Positions 25,234 to 32,938 of a stretch of DNA of 64,000 nucleotides are shown one piece after another. The translations under genes and the position numbers were made by a program. Origin of the DNA: Janibacter cremeus (GTDB lineage Bacteria > Actinomycetota > Actinomycetes > Actinomycetales > Dermatophilaceae); NCBI RefSeq assembly GCF_013409205.1, contig NZ_JACCAE010000001.1, positions 1,240,001-1,304,000 on the forward strand, given 5' to 3'. The notes under the pieces were generated by a model, which was given only the letters and a program-made list of their open reading frames with translations, was not told the origin of the DNA and ran no database searches. How positions within the stretch are numbered: the stretch's first letter is position 1; each line of letters begins with the position of its first letter.

Positions 25234-25819
25234 GGCATCCGGGGTTGTCCGGCCCCGAGAACCTGTCACGGTTGCTTGCGTTCCGTTGCGCCCGGTCGCG
25301 GGCGCAATTCGCTCGGGGGGCATCCGGGGGGCACGAAGAGCCGCCGACCCGATAGCGGAGCAGGACCGGCCGGAGCGGGCTCGGATCAAGCGGCAAATCG
25401 ACTCGAGAAGGCGTGGACCACAGGCGCGGAGCGCGTCCCGGGTGGAGGGACTCCCGGCCGCTTGAGCCGTGACCGTGGAGGACGGATCGTGTAGCGGCGG
25501 GTCGACGGATCGGAGGGTGAGGGCGTCTCGGTACTGGACCGGGCGCCTTCGGCATGTCTGGCCGCTGGTGAGTGGGCGGCCGCGAGAACGGCCGCCAGGC
25601 CGCATGCGCAGCGGACGCCCGCGAAGCGGGCGGCCAGCGGCGACGGAGTCGCCGCCTTGAGTCAGTAGAGAAAGTTCTCACCATGTCGACACTGGGATCG
25701 AGATTCACGATTCCCGTGGTCACTGAGGCATCCCTTGAGAGGAAGCGTCGACTGTCGACGAGTGTGCGCGAGTTCGGTCCACTACCCCCATTGGTCAGCC
25801 CCTGCTGTATGGTCAGCGG
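25234..25819. other. Noncoding left arm of the element
   Basis: I see no credible gene in these 586 bp. A 19-bp sequence, GGGGGGCATCCGGGGGGCA (25315-25333), matches 32676-32694 with one difference, at nearly the same distance from the attachment core on each side. The last 30 bp hold the cmtR promoter/operator. Confidence 0.5.
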
Positions 25820-25827
25820 ATGCTGAC
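25808..25827 (+). promoter_or_regulatory. Promoter/operator of cmtR-like gene, apparently leaderless
   Basis: TATGGT (25808-25813) fits a -10 element and would place transcription start at or next to the A of ATG 25820, giving a leaderless message. The inverted repeat GTCAGC-GGAT-GCTGAC (25812-25827) spans the -10 and the start codon, a natural autorepression operator for an ArsR-family sensor. A related half, TTGGTCAGCC, is at 25791-25800. No clear -35 is visible. Confidence 0.55.
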
Positions 25828-26176
25828 TATTGCGACCAGACTTGATGTGATGCACCGACTCGGTCGGGCGATGGCGGATGCGACGCGATCACGGATACTG
25901 ATCACCCTGCTCGACGGACCGAGCTATCCCGGGGTGCTGGCCCGCGAGCTGGACCTGACTCGTTCGAACGTGTCGAACCATCTGGCCTGCCTGCGTGACT
26001 GCGGGATCGTCGTGGCCGAGGTCGAAGGTCGTCGGGCCCGGTACGAGATCGCCGACGCCCACCTGGCGCAGGCCCTGACTGGACTCCTCCAGGTGACCCT
26101 CGCGGTCGACGAGGGCGCGACCTGCATGGATGTCAGCTGCACCGTGCCGGGGTGTCGCGACGAGGTCTGCCGATGA
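25820..26176 (+). CDS. cmtR: ArsR-family metal sensor, CmtR-like (Cd/Pb)
   Basis: This 118-residue repressor has the winged-helix ArsR fold. Cys57 and Cys61 lie in the recognition helix (SNHLACLRDCGIV) and Cys102 near the C terminus (ATCMDVSC): the same residue numbers as the Cd(II)/Pb(II) ligands of M. tuberculosis CmtR, also 118 residues long. Extra cysteines at 107, 112 and 117 are present. It should release DNA on binding Cd or Pb and so induce the overlapping efflux gene. An operator overlaps its own start codon. Confidence 0.9.
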   Translation: MLTIATRLDVMHRLGRAMADATRSRILITLLDGPSYPGVLARELDLTRSNVSNHLACLRDCGIVVAEVEGRRARYEIADAHLAQALTGLLQVTLAVDEGATCMDVSCTVPGCRDEVCR

Positions 26177-26826
26177 CGGCCACCGTCCTGTCCGTCGATC
26201 GCCGCACACGGCTGCACCGCCGAGTACGCCTGATCGTCGCGTTCACGATCACCTACAACGTCATCGAGGCGGCCGTCGCGATCTGGGCGGGTTCGGCCGC
26301 CTCGTCGGCGGCCCTGATCGGGTTCGGGCTCGACTCCGTGATCGAGGTCCTCTCCGCCGCCGCGGTGGCCTGGCAGTTCACCCGGAAGGACCCGGAGCGT
26401 TGGGAGAAGGCCACCGTTCGCGCGATCGGGATCGCATTCTTCGCTCTCGCCGGGTACGTCGTCCTCGATGCAGTACTCAGTCTCGCCGGCGTCGAGGAGG
26501 TCGGACACAGCCCGCTGGGGATCGGCATCGCCACCCTCAGCCTGGTCGTGATGCCGGCGCTGGCGTGGCTGGAATTCCGCACCGGCCGCGAGCTGGGCTC
26601 GAAGAGCGTCCAGGCCGACGCAAAGCAACTGCTGCTGTGCATCTACCTCTCAGGCACGGTGCTCGTCGGGCTCCTCCTGAACTCCCTGTTCGGCTGGGCG
26701 TGGGCCGACTCCGCCGCGGCGCTCGTGGTCGCAGGTCTCGCGGTCCGCGAGGGCATCGAGGCCTGGCGCGGCGACGTCGAGTCCCCGTTCGAGGTGCTGG
26801 ACGAGCTCGACAAGGACGACGAGTAG
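26173..26826 (+). CDS. Cation efflux (CDF-like) membrane transporter
   Basis: The 217-residue protein has about six membrane segments and the stretch AALIGFGLDSVIEVLSAAAV, the metal-site helix of this cation-diffusion-facilitator-like group. The usual C-terminal cytoplasmic metal-sensing domain is absent; it ends in an acidic tail (FEVLDELDKDDE). The overlap with cmtR (26173-26176) ties it to metal sensing, so Cd/Pb/Zn export is a reasonable inference. ATG 26173 is used. Confidence 0.85.
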   Translation: MTATVLSVDRRTRLHRRVRLIVAFTITYNVIEAAVAIWAGSAASSAALIGFGLDSVIEVLSAAAVAWQFTRKDPERWEKATVRAIGIAFFALAGYVVLDAVLSLAGVEEVGHSPLGIGIATLSLVVMPALAWLEFRTGRELGSKSVQADAKQLLLCIYLSGTVLVGLLLNSLFGWAWADSAAALVVAGLAVREGIEAWRGDVESPFEVLDELDKDDE

Positions 26827-26907
26827 CGTTTGTCCCGACCGTCGGCCCCATCTGACACCCAGGCCGCTTCCTGCGTCCAGCACACCCGGCACCTTCGAAG
26901 GAACCCC

Positions 26908-27549
26908 GTGAGCAAGAGTCTGAAACTGTCCGTGGCCATGATCGTGGCCGTCGCCGTCGCGCTGACCGCAGCGTTCGTCCTCACCCGCACCGACGACGAG
27001 AACACACCGGCATCCACCGACGGCTCGTCCGAACCTCTCGTGCGCGACGACAGTCCTCGCTTGTCCTCGGGGAAGGAGGCGGTCTTCGTCGAGTTCCTCG
27101 ACTTCGAGTGCGAGGCGTGCAAGGCCGCCCACCCGGTCATCGAGGACCTGCGCGAGGAGTACGGCGACCAAGTCACCTTCGTCGTGCGCCACATGCCCCT
27201 GCACGGCAACTCGATGAATGCCGCCCTGGCCTCCGAGGCCGCGGCCGAGCAGGGCGAGTTCGAGGCCATGCACGACAAGCTCTTCGCGACCGTGGACCAG
27301 TGGGGACACCAACAGGACTCGCAGGCCAAGACCTTCGAGGGGTACGCCAAGGACCTCGGCCTGGACATGGAGCAGTACCGCGCCGACGTCGAGGACCCAG
27401 CCATCAAGAAGCGCGTCGAGCAGAGCCAGGACGACGCCGAGGCCCTGGGCGTCACCGGAACCCCGACCTTCTTCCTCGACGGCGAGGAGTTCGAGCCGAG
27501 CAGCATCGGCGAGTTCGACACCGCGCTCGATGACGCCATCCAGGACTGA
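26908..27549 (+). CDS. DsbA-like membrane-anchored thioredoxin-fold protein
   Basis: This 213-residue protein has one N-terminal membrane anchor (about residues 7-27), a polar linker, and a thioredoxin fold with active site CEAC in FLDFECEACKAAHPV and cis-Pro region GVTGTPTFFLDG. It is probably an extracytoplasmic thiol oxidase or isomerase. GTG 26908 follows a GAAGGA ribosome binding site. The VKOR gene starts 10 bp downstream, and DsbA-VKOR is the standard disulfide-forming pair in actinobacteria. Confidence 0.88.
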   Translation: MSKSLKLSVAMIVAVAVALTAAFVLTRTDDENTPASTDGSSEPLVRDDSPRLSSGKEAVFVEFLDFECEACKAAHPVIEDLREEYGDQVTFVVRHMPLHGNSMNAALASEAAAEQGEFEAMHDKLFATVDQWGHQQDSQAKTFEGYAKDLGLDMEQYRADVEDPAIKKRVEQSQDDAEALGVTGTPTFFLDGEEFEPSSIGEFDTALDDAIQD

Positions 27550-27559
27550 CTAGCCACCC

Positions 27560-28150
27560 GTGACCGCAGCGACCACCCTGCCCAGCAGCCATCGCGGGCT
27601 GGGCCGGCTTTACCTCGTCACCGGGCTGATCGGACTCATCGCGGCCCTCGCACTGCTCATCGAGAAGATCGCACTCCTGAAGAACCCTGAGCACGTCCCC
27701 ACGTGCAGCATCAACCCGATCCTGTCGTGCGGATCGGTGATGTCCACACCTCAGGCTGAGGCCTTCGGCATCCCCAACCCGATCATTGGCGTCGTGGGTT
27801 TCGCCGCCCTCGCGATGCTCGGCGTGGTGCTGGCGACGGGCAGCTCCGTCCAGCCGTGGCTCATGGCGGCCGCCCAAGTCGCGGTCACCCTCGCGGCGGT
27901 CTTCATCCACTGGCTGATCTACCAGAGCCTTTACGTCATCGGCGCGCTGTGCCCCTACTGCATGGCCGTCTGGGTCGTGACCATCGCAGCCTTCTGGTAC
28001 ACCACCGTCCACCCCTTGCACCGCTTCCGCCCCGGTGGCGCGACCCGCACCCTCGCCGAGTACCGCGGAGCCGTCCTCACCGCCTGGCACCTCGTGATCA
28101 TCGCCCTCATCGCACAACGGTTTTGGGACTACTGGATCACGCTCACATGA
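27560..28150 (+). CDS. VKOR family protein-disulfide-oxidising membrane protein
   Basis: Bacterial VKOR reoxidises DsbA and passes electrons to quinone. The 196-residue protein has five membrane segments, loop cysteines in TCSINPILSCGSVMS and the quinone-side CPYC motif in GALCPYCMAVW. It starts at GTG 27560 directly after the DsbA-like gene. This second-copy-like disulfide system rides on a mobile element together with metal efflux, suggesting protection of exported thiols from metals; that link is inference. Confidence 0.92.
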   Translation: MTAATTLPSSHRGLGRLYLVTGLIGLIAALALLIEKIALLKNPEHVPTCSINPILSCGSVMSTPQAEAFGIPNPIIGVVGFAALAMLGVVLATGSSVQPWLMAAAQVAVTLAAVFIHWLIYQSLYVIGALCPYCMAVWVVTIAAFWYTTVHPLHRFRPGGATRTLAEYRGAVLTAWHLVIIALIAQRFWDYWITLT

Positions 28151-28391
28151 GGAACGTAGCGATAGGCAAGCAACAGTCGGTCTGACCCCGTACTGCCTAC
28201 CGCCGCTTGGGCCCTTAACCGCCGACGCGAACCAGAGCGGCAGGTCCGACGCTCCGGCAGAGGATCCTCGTGCACCGTGGCAAAGTCCCCACTGATGGCC
28301 AGGTGAGGTCACCGCTGGTGGCCAAGTGAAAGTCCCCATCCTCTGCTCGTGTCATCCATGAGCTGAGCCCCTGGACGGTGAACGGTGGCGG
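28151..28391. other. Noncoding stretch with IS-end-like remnants
   Basis: No gene is seen. Related short blocks at about 28280-28340 (CAAAGTCCCCACTGATGGCC, then GGTGGCCAAGTGAAAGTCCC) resemble the repeated ends of IS21-like elements, without any transposase gene nearby. The IS481-like element begins at 28392. Confidence 0.4.
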
Positions 28392-29494
28392 TGTCTAGCT
28401 GTACTGACCACGGAGGTTAGGCACACGGTCCGGGGTGTCGACGTGACATGAGGAAGACCTCCGGGTGAGGTGTGGAGCTGTCAAGGAACCGCTCCTCAAC
28501 CCGGAGGTCTTCAATGCCCCACGCTAACGCCCCGTTGTCTCCTACCGGTCGCCTGCGATTGGCCCGGTGCGTCGTCGAGGACGGCTGGCCGCTGCGACGC
28601 GCGGCCGAGCGGTTCAGCGTCTCGGTGACCACGGCCAGACGGTGGGCCGAGCGGTACCGCGCCCAAGGCCGTGCCGGCATGGTCGAGCGCTCCAGCCGGC
28701 CAGCTACCTGTCCGCACCGCACGTCCCGGCATCGCGAGCGACGGGTGGTCGGCCTGCGGGTGAAGCGCCGGTGGGGACCGGCCCGGATCGCCTACCACCT
28801 GGGCATGCCCCCCTCGACCGTGCACAAGATCCTCACCCGGTACCAGTGCCTGCGCCTGTCGTGGACCGACCCGGCCACCGGCGCGCCCGTACGGGCGCAA
28901 AGGCGCAAGGTCCGCCACTACGAGCACGAGGCCCCCGGTGAGCTGGTCCACGTCGACATCAAGAAGCTCGGGCGCATCCCCGACGGTGGGGGACACAAGG
29001 TGCACGGACGTCAGCGAGGCAAGCGCAACTCCGGGGCCACCCGCCCGGGCTACTGGCACATCCACAACGCCGTCGACGACCACTCCCGCCTGGCCTACAG
29101 CGAGCTGCTGCCCGATGAGCGCCAGGAGACCGCCTCGGCCTTCTGGGCCCGCGCGAACGCCTACTTCGCCGCGGCCGGGATCACTGTGACACGGGTGCTG
29201 ACCGACAACGGGTCCTGCTACCGCTCACGCGCCTTCAACGAGGCCCTCGGCGAGGACGTCAAACACAAGTTCACCCGCCCCTACCGGCCGCAGACCAACG
29301 GCAAGGTCGAACGGTTCAACCGCACCATGCTCGAGGAGTGGGCCTACGCCCACGCCTACGGCAGCGAGGCCGAGCGCGTCGCAGCCTTCCCCGAGTTCCT
29401 CCATCACTACAATCATCACCGCGGCCACACCGCACTCAAGGGCTCCTCACCCGCGGACCGCGTACCCAACCTGAGTGGGCAGAACATCTAGCCA
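28392..29494 (+). mobile_element. IS481-like insertion sequence
   Basis: This 1103-bp element is bounded by imperfect 30-bp terminal inverted repeats: left TGTCTAGCTGTACTGACCAC (first 20 bases), right end on the other strand TGGCTAGATGTTCTGCCCAC, about 23 of 30 matching. It holds one transposase gene filling nearly all its length. I see no clear target-site duplication. It splits the cargo operon from the rep-xis-int cassette. Confidence 0.8.
28514..29491 (+). CDS. IS481 family transposase
   Basis: The 325-residue transposase has an N-terminal helix-turn-helix (LRRAAERFSVSVTTARRWAERY, about residues 28-49, in a longer HTH region) and an RNase H-like DDE catalytic core: first Asp in LVHVDIKKLG, second in VLTDNGSCYRS, Glu in NGKVERFNRTMLEEW. 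The core is intact, so the element may be active. ATG 28514 is chosen. The stop lies 3 bp inside the right inverted repeat boundary. Confidence 0.92.
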   Translation: MPHANAPLSPTGRLRLARCVVEDGWPLRRAAERFSVSVTTARRWAERYRAQGRAGMVERSSRPATCPHRTSRHRERRVVGLRVKRRWGPARIAYHLGMPPSTVHKILTRYQCLRLSWTDPATGAPVRAQRRKVRHYEHEAPGELVHVDIKKLGRIPDGGGHKVHGRQRGKRNSGATRPGYWHIHNAVDDHSRLAYSELLPDERQETASAFWARANAYFAAAGITVTRVLTDNGSCYRSRAFNEALGEDVKHKFTRPYRPQTNGKVERFNRTMLEEWAYAHAYGSEAERVAAFPEFLHHYNHHRGHTALKGSSPADRVPNLSGQNI

Positions 29495-29885
29495 GTCACC
29501 GCACCGCCCAGGGAGCCTGAGGCGACGCTCAACGCGAACGGGAGTGTCAAGACTTCGTCAGGAGTCCGCGAATAGTGGAACAGCCCTCTTCCGAGCGGCA
29601 GCGTGGGTGGTGCGGATCAACCACAGGCGCACACACATGGGACGGGAATGCCCCCGGGGGTCGGCTCCCCACTCGGGCCTAACGGCTCGTACACACTGAT
29701 CGCCGCGACAGAGATTCACTGACTGGATCCGCACCCGCACCCTTTTCGGGTGTGCCCGGCGTTGAGCGGTTCTGGAACGTCGGTGACCACGTATCGCCGC
29801 TCACCCCACAGTCTGGGTGTGCCGCGCGGATCCCAGAGCCGCACTCCGGTCCGCGTGGCACACCCTCTTTGGTTGGGAGGGGACC
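29495..29885. other. rep upstream region with long hairpin
   Basis: There is no gene here. An inverted repeat of two 16-bp arms, GGGTGTGCCGCGCGGA (29815-29830) and TCCGCGTGGCACACCC (29850-29865), has a 19-nt loop and ends 20 bp before the rep GTG. The second arm is followed by TCTTT. It could be a transcription attenuator controlling rep or part of the rolling-circle origin. Confidence 0.55.
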
Positions 29886-31430
29886 GTGGTCACCACAGAC
29901 ACGCACGCCCCTACCGCCGGCGAGGACCGCTTCCCCGGCTTCGGTGAGGACGCACCGCTGGACATTCCCGATCTCAATCACCCCGAGAACGCCAAGCTCA
30001 TCGCCCACCGGATGCGCGACGGGACGATGGACGACTTCTCCCAGGCACTCGGCGCTACGCACCACTGTGCCCACCCCGTCCGGCTGGCCGGGTCCTCGGT
30101 CACCGTCGACACCACGACCGGCGAGATCGTCTCGTCCTTCGACGCAGGTGACCTGCCGTTCGGGGTACTGCACCGCGCGTGCGGTAACCGCCGTGCCTCG
30201 GTGTGCCCGTCCTGCTCACGCACCTATGCCCGTGACACCTACGCCCTCATCCATGCCGGGGTCGCTGGCGGCAAGAGCGTCCCCGACCGGGTGCGGGACA
30301 ACCCGCTGCTGTTCGTCACCCTCACCGCGCCATCCTTCGGGCCCGTCCACGGCCACCGCAGCGGGAGGGCCTGTCGGCCTCGGCGACGCGACGACCGCGC
30401 CCGCTGCCCCCACGGTCGGCCGTTGTGGTGCACCCGGGTTCATGACCGGGACGACGAGATCAACGGGGCGCCGTTGTGCGCCGAGTGCCATGACACCGCG
30501 TCGGCGGTGATGTGGCAGTGGCACGCCCCCGAGCTGTGGCGACGCTTCACCATCGCCTTCCGCCGCGCCCTCGCCCACCACCTGGCCGTCCCCGACTCGC
30601 GGCTGGGCGAGGTCGCGTCGATCCAGTACGCCAAGGTCGCCGAGCACCAGGCACGCGGCCTGATCCACTTCCACGCCCTGATCCGCCTCGACGGGCCAGC
30701 CAGCGGCGGCACCGGTTCGCCCGCTCCCCCATCGCTGGACGGCGACACCTTCGCAGCCCTCGTCCGACAGGTCGTCCCGACCGTGACGACCATCGCCGAG
30801 CCGGTCGACTTCGAGGACACCCCACGGGTGCTGGCCTTCGGGGCCCAGGTCGACGTGCGTACCGTCCGGGCCGGCTCGCGCACCGACGACCCGGCCGGCC
30901 CGCTGACCCCCGATCAGGTCGCCGGCTACCTGGCCAAGTACTCCACCAAGGACTCCTCCGGCCTGCACGGCCGCGGTCAAGGGCGCCCGCACATCCTCGC
31001 CCTGCGCCGGCAGTGCGCGGAGATGGCTGCCCGGGCCGCGATCTTCCACGACCGGGACCACGAGTACCAACGGATGGGCAAGTGGGTGCACTGTCTGGGC
31101 TTCCGTGGCCACTTCGGCACCAAGTCCCGGCGCTACTCCCTCACCCTCGGCGCGCTGCGTCGTGCCCGCTCGCGGTGGCAGGCACTGGCTGCCGAGTCCC
31201 GCCGCACCGGGCAACCCCTCGACACCCGCGACCTCGAAGCACGGCTGCTCGCCGACGACGCAGACGAGACCACCCACGTGATCGGCACCTGGACCTACAT
31301 CGGCACCGGCTGGCGCGACCACCTCGAACAAGCCCTCGCCCTGGCGGTCGCAGCCCGCAGCCGCGAGTACGACCTGTGGAAAGCCGAACGCCGCAAGGAC
31401 CGAGATGCGCTAGACAGGAGAGGACGATGA
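29886..31430 (+). CDS. rep: RepSA-like rolling-circle replication initiator
   Basis: The 514-residue protein resembles the replication initiators of pSAM2-type actinomycete elements. An N-terminal Cys-rich stretch (CGNRRASVCPSCSRTYARD) and a second cysteine/His zinc-like cluster (CRPRRRDDRARCPHG, then CAECH) precede the HUH motif HFHALIRLDG and the tyrosine motif GYLAKYSTK used for nicking. GTG 29886 follows a GGGAGG ribosome binding site. Its stop overlaps xis by 4 nt. It probably excises-replicates the element before spread. Confidence 0.88.
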   Translation: MVTTDTHAPTAGEDRFPGFGEDAPLDIPDLNHPENAKLIAHRMRDGTMDDFSQALGATHHCAHPVRLAGSSVTVDTTTGEIVSSFDAGDLPFGVLHRACGNRRASVCPSCSRTYARDTYALIHAGVAGGKSVPDRVRDNPLLFVTLTAPSFGPVHGHRSGRACRPRRRDDRARCPHGRPLWCTRVHDRDDEINGAPLCAECHDTASAVMWQWHAPELWRRFTIAFRRALAHHLAVPDSRLGEVASIQYAKVAEHQARGLIHFHALIRLDGPASGGTGSPAPPSLDGDTFAALVRQVVPTVTTIAEPVDFEDTPRVLAFGAQVDVRTVRAGSRTDDPAGPLTPDQVAGYLAKYSTKDSSGLHGRGQGRPHILALRRQCAEMAARAAIFHDRDHEYQRMGKWVHCLGFRGHFGTKSRRYSLTLGALRRARSRWQALAAESRRTGQPLDTRDLEARLLADDADETTHVIGTWTYIGTGWRDHLEQALALAVAARSREYDLWKAERRKDRDALDRRGR

Positions 31431-31639
31431 TGGAGCAACAGATGCAGGACCAAACAACACCGATGCTCGAGCGGTTGCTGACCACCGCGGAGGTCGCAGA
31501 GGCGCTGCAGATCTCGCCGTCGACACTGTGCCGGTGGCGACAGGTGGGCCACGGTCCACGGGTGACGTGGCTGACCCCCTTCAGTCCGCGCTACCAGCGG
31601 GAGGACGTGGCTGCCTGGGTGAAGCGGAGCGCGGCGTGA
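31427..31639 (+). CDS. xis: Excisionase-like helix-turn-helix protein (Xis)
   Basis: This 70-residue protein contains a MerR/excisionase-type winged HTH: LLTTAEVAEALQISPSTLCR at residues 17-36, then the wing-like PRYQREDVAAWV. Such proteins bend DNA at attachment sites and direct integrase to excision. It overlaps rep at 31427-31430 and int at 31636-31639, so rep, xis and int are translated as a coupled unit. A good AGGAGAGGA site precedes the ATG. Confidence 0.85.
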   Translation: MMEQQMQDQTTPMLERLLTTAEVAEALQISPSTLCRWRQVGHGPRVTWLTPFSPRYQREDVAAWVKRSAA

Positions 31640-32718
31640 GCGTGCAGAAGCTAGCGAACGGTCGGTTCCGCGCGAAGCTGAAGAGCGGTCGGGTCGATGT
31701 GGCGAGCAAGGTCTTCGACACCCAACGGGAGGCCAAGGGATGGCTCGCCCGCGAGCGTGCGGCACTGGCGGGTGGGGTCGACCCCCGGGCCGGCCGGCAG
31801 CGCGTCCGCGTCCTGGTCGTCCAGTGGCTTCGGGTGCGGTCCACGACCGTCGCGGCCAAGACGTACCGGAGCGACCAGGACCTGCTGCGCCTGATGCCGA
31901 CGAGCATGCTGGCGCTGTACGTGTCCGCCGTGTCCGGGCGGGAGGTCGCGCGCTCCTTCGAGGCGCTCCTCGCAGACGGTCTCGCGGAGAGCTCCGTGCG
32001 GCGGTTCCGGGCCAGCCTGTCCTCGTTCTTCGCCTGGTGCGTGCGGGAGAAGATCGTCGTGGCCAACCCGGTCATGGGGGTGCGCGTACCCAAGCAGTCC
32101 GGCGAGGTCGAGGAGATGGACCCGTTCAGCGAGGAGGCGCTGGAGGTGGCCCATGCCCAGTGGGCCGCGATCTCGCCGCACCTGGCCGACCTGATGCTCG
32201 TGCTGGCGTGGACCGGGTTGCGCTGGGCCGAGGCACGGGCGATGCGGGTCGAGGACGTCATGCAGGTACCCACGCCGGGTCTGCTCGTGCGGCGATCCCA
32301 GCCGGAGGGCCACGCGATCAAGGGCACCAAGGGCCAGCGGTCCCGACGGGTCCCGCTGGCCAACCGGGTGCTGCCGATCGTCCAGCACCTGAGCGAGGGC
32401 AAGAACCAGCGGGATCTGCTCTTCACGACCGAGCGCGGCGCCCAGCTGCACCGCTCGGCGGTGCTCCGCAGCCTGAAGTGGCCGACGAGCGGCCAGGGCC
32501 GTCGGGTGCACGACCTGCGGCACACGGCTGCGTGCCTCTGGCTGAGCCGCGGCGTGGACCCGGGCACGGTGCAGGCGTGGATGGGGCACGAGTCGATCGC
32601 CACGACGAACCGGTACCTGCACTTCCTGGGCACGGGTGCCGATCGGGCCGGCCTGGAGCGGCTCAACGCACCGTCGGGGGGCACCCGGGGGGCAGGTCGG
32701 GAGGTGAGGTCGGAATGA
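31636..32718 (+). CDS. int: Tyrosine site-specific recombinase (integrase)
   Basis: The 360-residue integrase has an N-terminal arm-binding-like domain, a SAM-like core-binding domain (about residues 60-145) and a catalytic domain with the first Arg in WTGLRWAEAR, HDLRH, GHESI and the nucleophile Tyr in TNRYLHF. The C-terminal tail is Gly/Arg-rich. GTG 31636 overlaps the xis stop. It lies 55 bp from the attachment repeat in tRNA-Ala, the site it must use. Confidence 0.93.
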   Translation: MSVQKLANGRFRAKLKSGRVDVASKVFDTQREAKGWLARERAALAGGVDPRAGRQRVRVLVVQWLRVRSTTVAAKTYRSDQDLLRLMPTSMLALYVSAVSGREVARSFEALLADGLAESSVRRFRASLSSFFAWCVREKIVVANPVMGVRVPKQSGEVEEMDPFSEEALEVAHAQWAAISPHLADLMLVLAWTGLRWAEARAMRVEDVMQVPTPGLLVRRSQPEGHAIKGTKGQRSRRVPLANRVLPIVQHLSEGKNQRDLLFTTERGAQLHRSAVLRSLKWPTSGQGRRVHDLRHTAACLWLSRGVDPGTVQAWMGHESIATTNRYLHFLGTGADRAGLERLNAPSGGTRGAGREVRSE

Positions 32719-32728
32719 CAAAGAGAAA

Positions 32729-32768
32729 CCCCGGCCACAGAACCAGCGTTTCCGCTGCTGTGCCGGGG
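32729..32768 (-). terminator. tRNA-Ala terminator (right copy)
   Basis: This GC-rich hairpin (arms CCCCGGCACAG and CTGTGGCCGGGG, read on the minus strand) is followed by TTTCTC. It lies 8 bp beyond the CCA end of tRNA-Ala. It is probably element-borne, because a near-identical copy remains at the left junction. Confidence 0.75.
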
Positions 32769-32773
32769 ATCTC

Positions 32774-32852
<79 letters not shown>

Positions 32853-32865
32853 AAGAACGTCGGTA

Positions 32866-32896
32866 ACCATAACACCGGCGGTGCCGGGTATAGCAA
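32866..32896 (-). promoter_or_regulatory. Candidate tRNA-Ala promoter
   Basis: On the minus strand TATGGT (32871-32866) can serve as a -10 and TTGCTA (32896-32891) as a -35 with a 19-bp spacer. Transcription would begin about 7 nt before the tRNA 5' end. Confidence 0.35.
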
Positions 32897-32938
32897 TTCG
32901 GCCGACTAGAGTCGGGCCAACCCGAGCCGAGGAGCCTC

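Noticed and set aside
28392..29494. Target-site duplication around the IS481-like element
   Set aside because: The flanking bases do not match on the two sides with the ends I inferred.
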